Below are positions 5,812 to 6,036 of a stretch of 6,036 bases of DNA, one piece after another (position 1 is the first letter of the stretch; every line of letters starts with the position of its first letter). The stretch is from contig JBBQGG010000104.1 of the NCBI GenBank assembly GCA_038322815.1, positions 1 through 6,036 of the forward strand, in the 5' to 3' direction. This DNA comes from PALSA-1296 sp038322815 (GTDB taxonomy: Bacteria > Bacteroidota > Ignavibacteria > Palsa-1295). The notes beneath the pieces were generated by a model. The model saw only the letters and a list, made by a program, of their open reading frames with translations. It searched no databases and was not told the DNA's origin. The position numbers and the translations under genes were made by a program.

Positions 5812-5898
5812 GGAGAGGTGGCAGAGTGGTCGAACGCGGCGGTCTCGAAAACCGTTATACCCGCAAGGGTATCGAGAGTTCGAATCTCTCCCTCTCCG
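5812..5898 (+). tRNA. tRNA-Ser(CGA), reads codon UCG
   Basis: This 87-base class II tRNA folds completely. The acceptor stem GGAGAGG (5812-5818) pairs perfectly with CCTCTCC (5891-5897), followed by discriminator G at 5898, as expected for Ser. The anticodon loop CTCGAAA (5844-5850) carries anticodon CGA at 5846-5848, on the stem GCGGT/ACCGT, which contains one G-T pair. The long variable arm ATACCC-GCAA-GGGTAT (5857-5872) is the hallmark of Ser/Leu tRNAs. The T arm GAGAG-TTCGAAT-CTCTC spans 5874-5890. The 3' CCA is not encoded (CAC follows the discriminator), so it must be added by CCA transferase. No upstream promoter is obvious. Confidence 0.97.
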
Positions 5899-5945
5899 CA
5901 CTTGATATTTTACAATAGTATCAAATATTAATTTAACGGAAGTTA

Positions 5946-5965
5946 GCCGCTTTCGGCACTTTTTT
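5946..5965 (+). terminator. Weak candidate intrinsic terminator after tRNA-Ser
   Basis: GCCG (5946-5949) pairs with CGGC (5954-5957) across a CTTT loop, followed by ACTTTTTT. The T run and place 47 bases after the tRNA fit a terminator, but a 4-bp stem is short. The remaining sequence to the window end (5966-6036) is AT-rich with no gene that I can support. Confidence 0.35.
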
Positions 5966-6036
5966 AAGAAAAATTGTATTTAATAACCTTAACTGTGTGC
6001 AAAGTTAGAAGCATTAATCAAATATCCCCCCTATCT

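Noticed and set aside
6000..6007. TAACTTTG on the minus strand as a Bacteroidota -7 box
   Set aside because: It fits TAnnTTTG, but no -33 box lies at proper distance and it would drive transcription antisense to the tRNA.

Overview
The window looks like an ordinary chromosomal stretch from a member of the FCB group (Bacteroidota, Chlorobiota, Ignavibacteriota, Kapabacteria-like lineages). Four things point there: a Tgt enzyme without zinc-site cysteines, a BamD lipoprotein and a YciA/YkhA-type thioesterase that read like FCB family members, an almost complete lack of Shine-Dalgarno sequences, and use of GTG and probably TTG starts. The lineage is inferred from remembered protein motifs, not from a database search. 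All recognised genes lie on the + strand.

Layout. Bases 1-1085 hold the 3' part of a glutamate dehydrogenase gene whose N-terminus lies outside the window. A nested inverted repeat and a short direct repeat follow (1086-1164). Next is a tight cluster: an unrecognised exported protein with a C-terminal membrane anchor (1180-1734), bamD (1741-2541), an acyl-CoA thioesterase (2545-3072) and an ABC transporter ATPase (3087-3779). Gaps in this cluster are 6, 3 and 14 bases, so it probably forms one transcription unit. A MITE-like imperfect palindrome of about 124 bp (3785-3908) separates it from tgt (3920-5050). An AT-rich gap of 247 bp precedes a small secreted beta-sandwich protein (5298-5705). 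A class II tRNA-Ser(CGA) follows (5812-5898), and then 138 bp of AT-rich sequence with only a weak terminator-like hairpin.

The genes cover nitrogen and carbon metabolism (Gdh), outer-membrane protein assembly (BamD), acyl-CoA turnover (thioesterase), an ATPase without a permease in view, and tRNA modification and decoding (Tgt, tRNA-Ser). They do not form one pathway. The clearest functional neighbourhood is the unrecognised anchored protein immediately upstream of bamD.

I found no convincing new multi-gene system. The points most worth a second look are the zinc-ligand loss in Tgt, the ABC ATPase lacking both the Q-loop Gln and the switch His, the perfect GC-rich hairpin that encodes half of a signal peptide, and the two palindromic intergenic elements.
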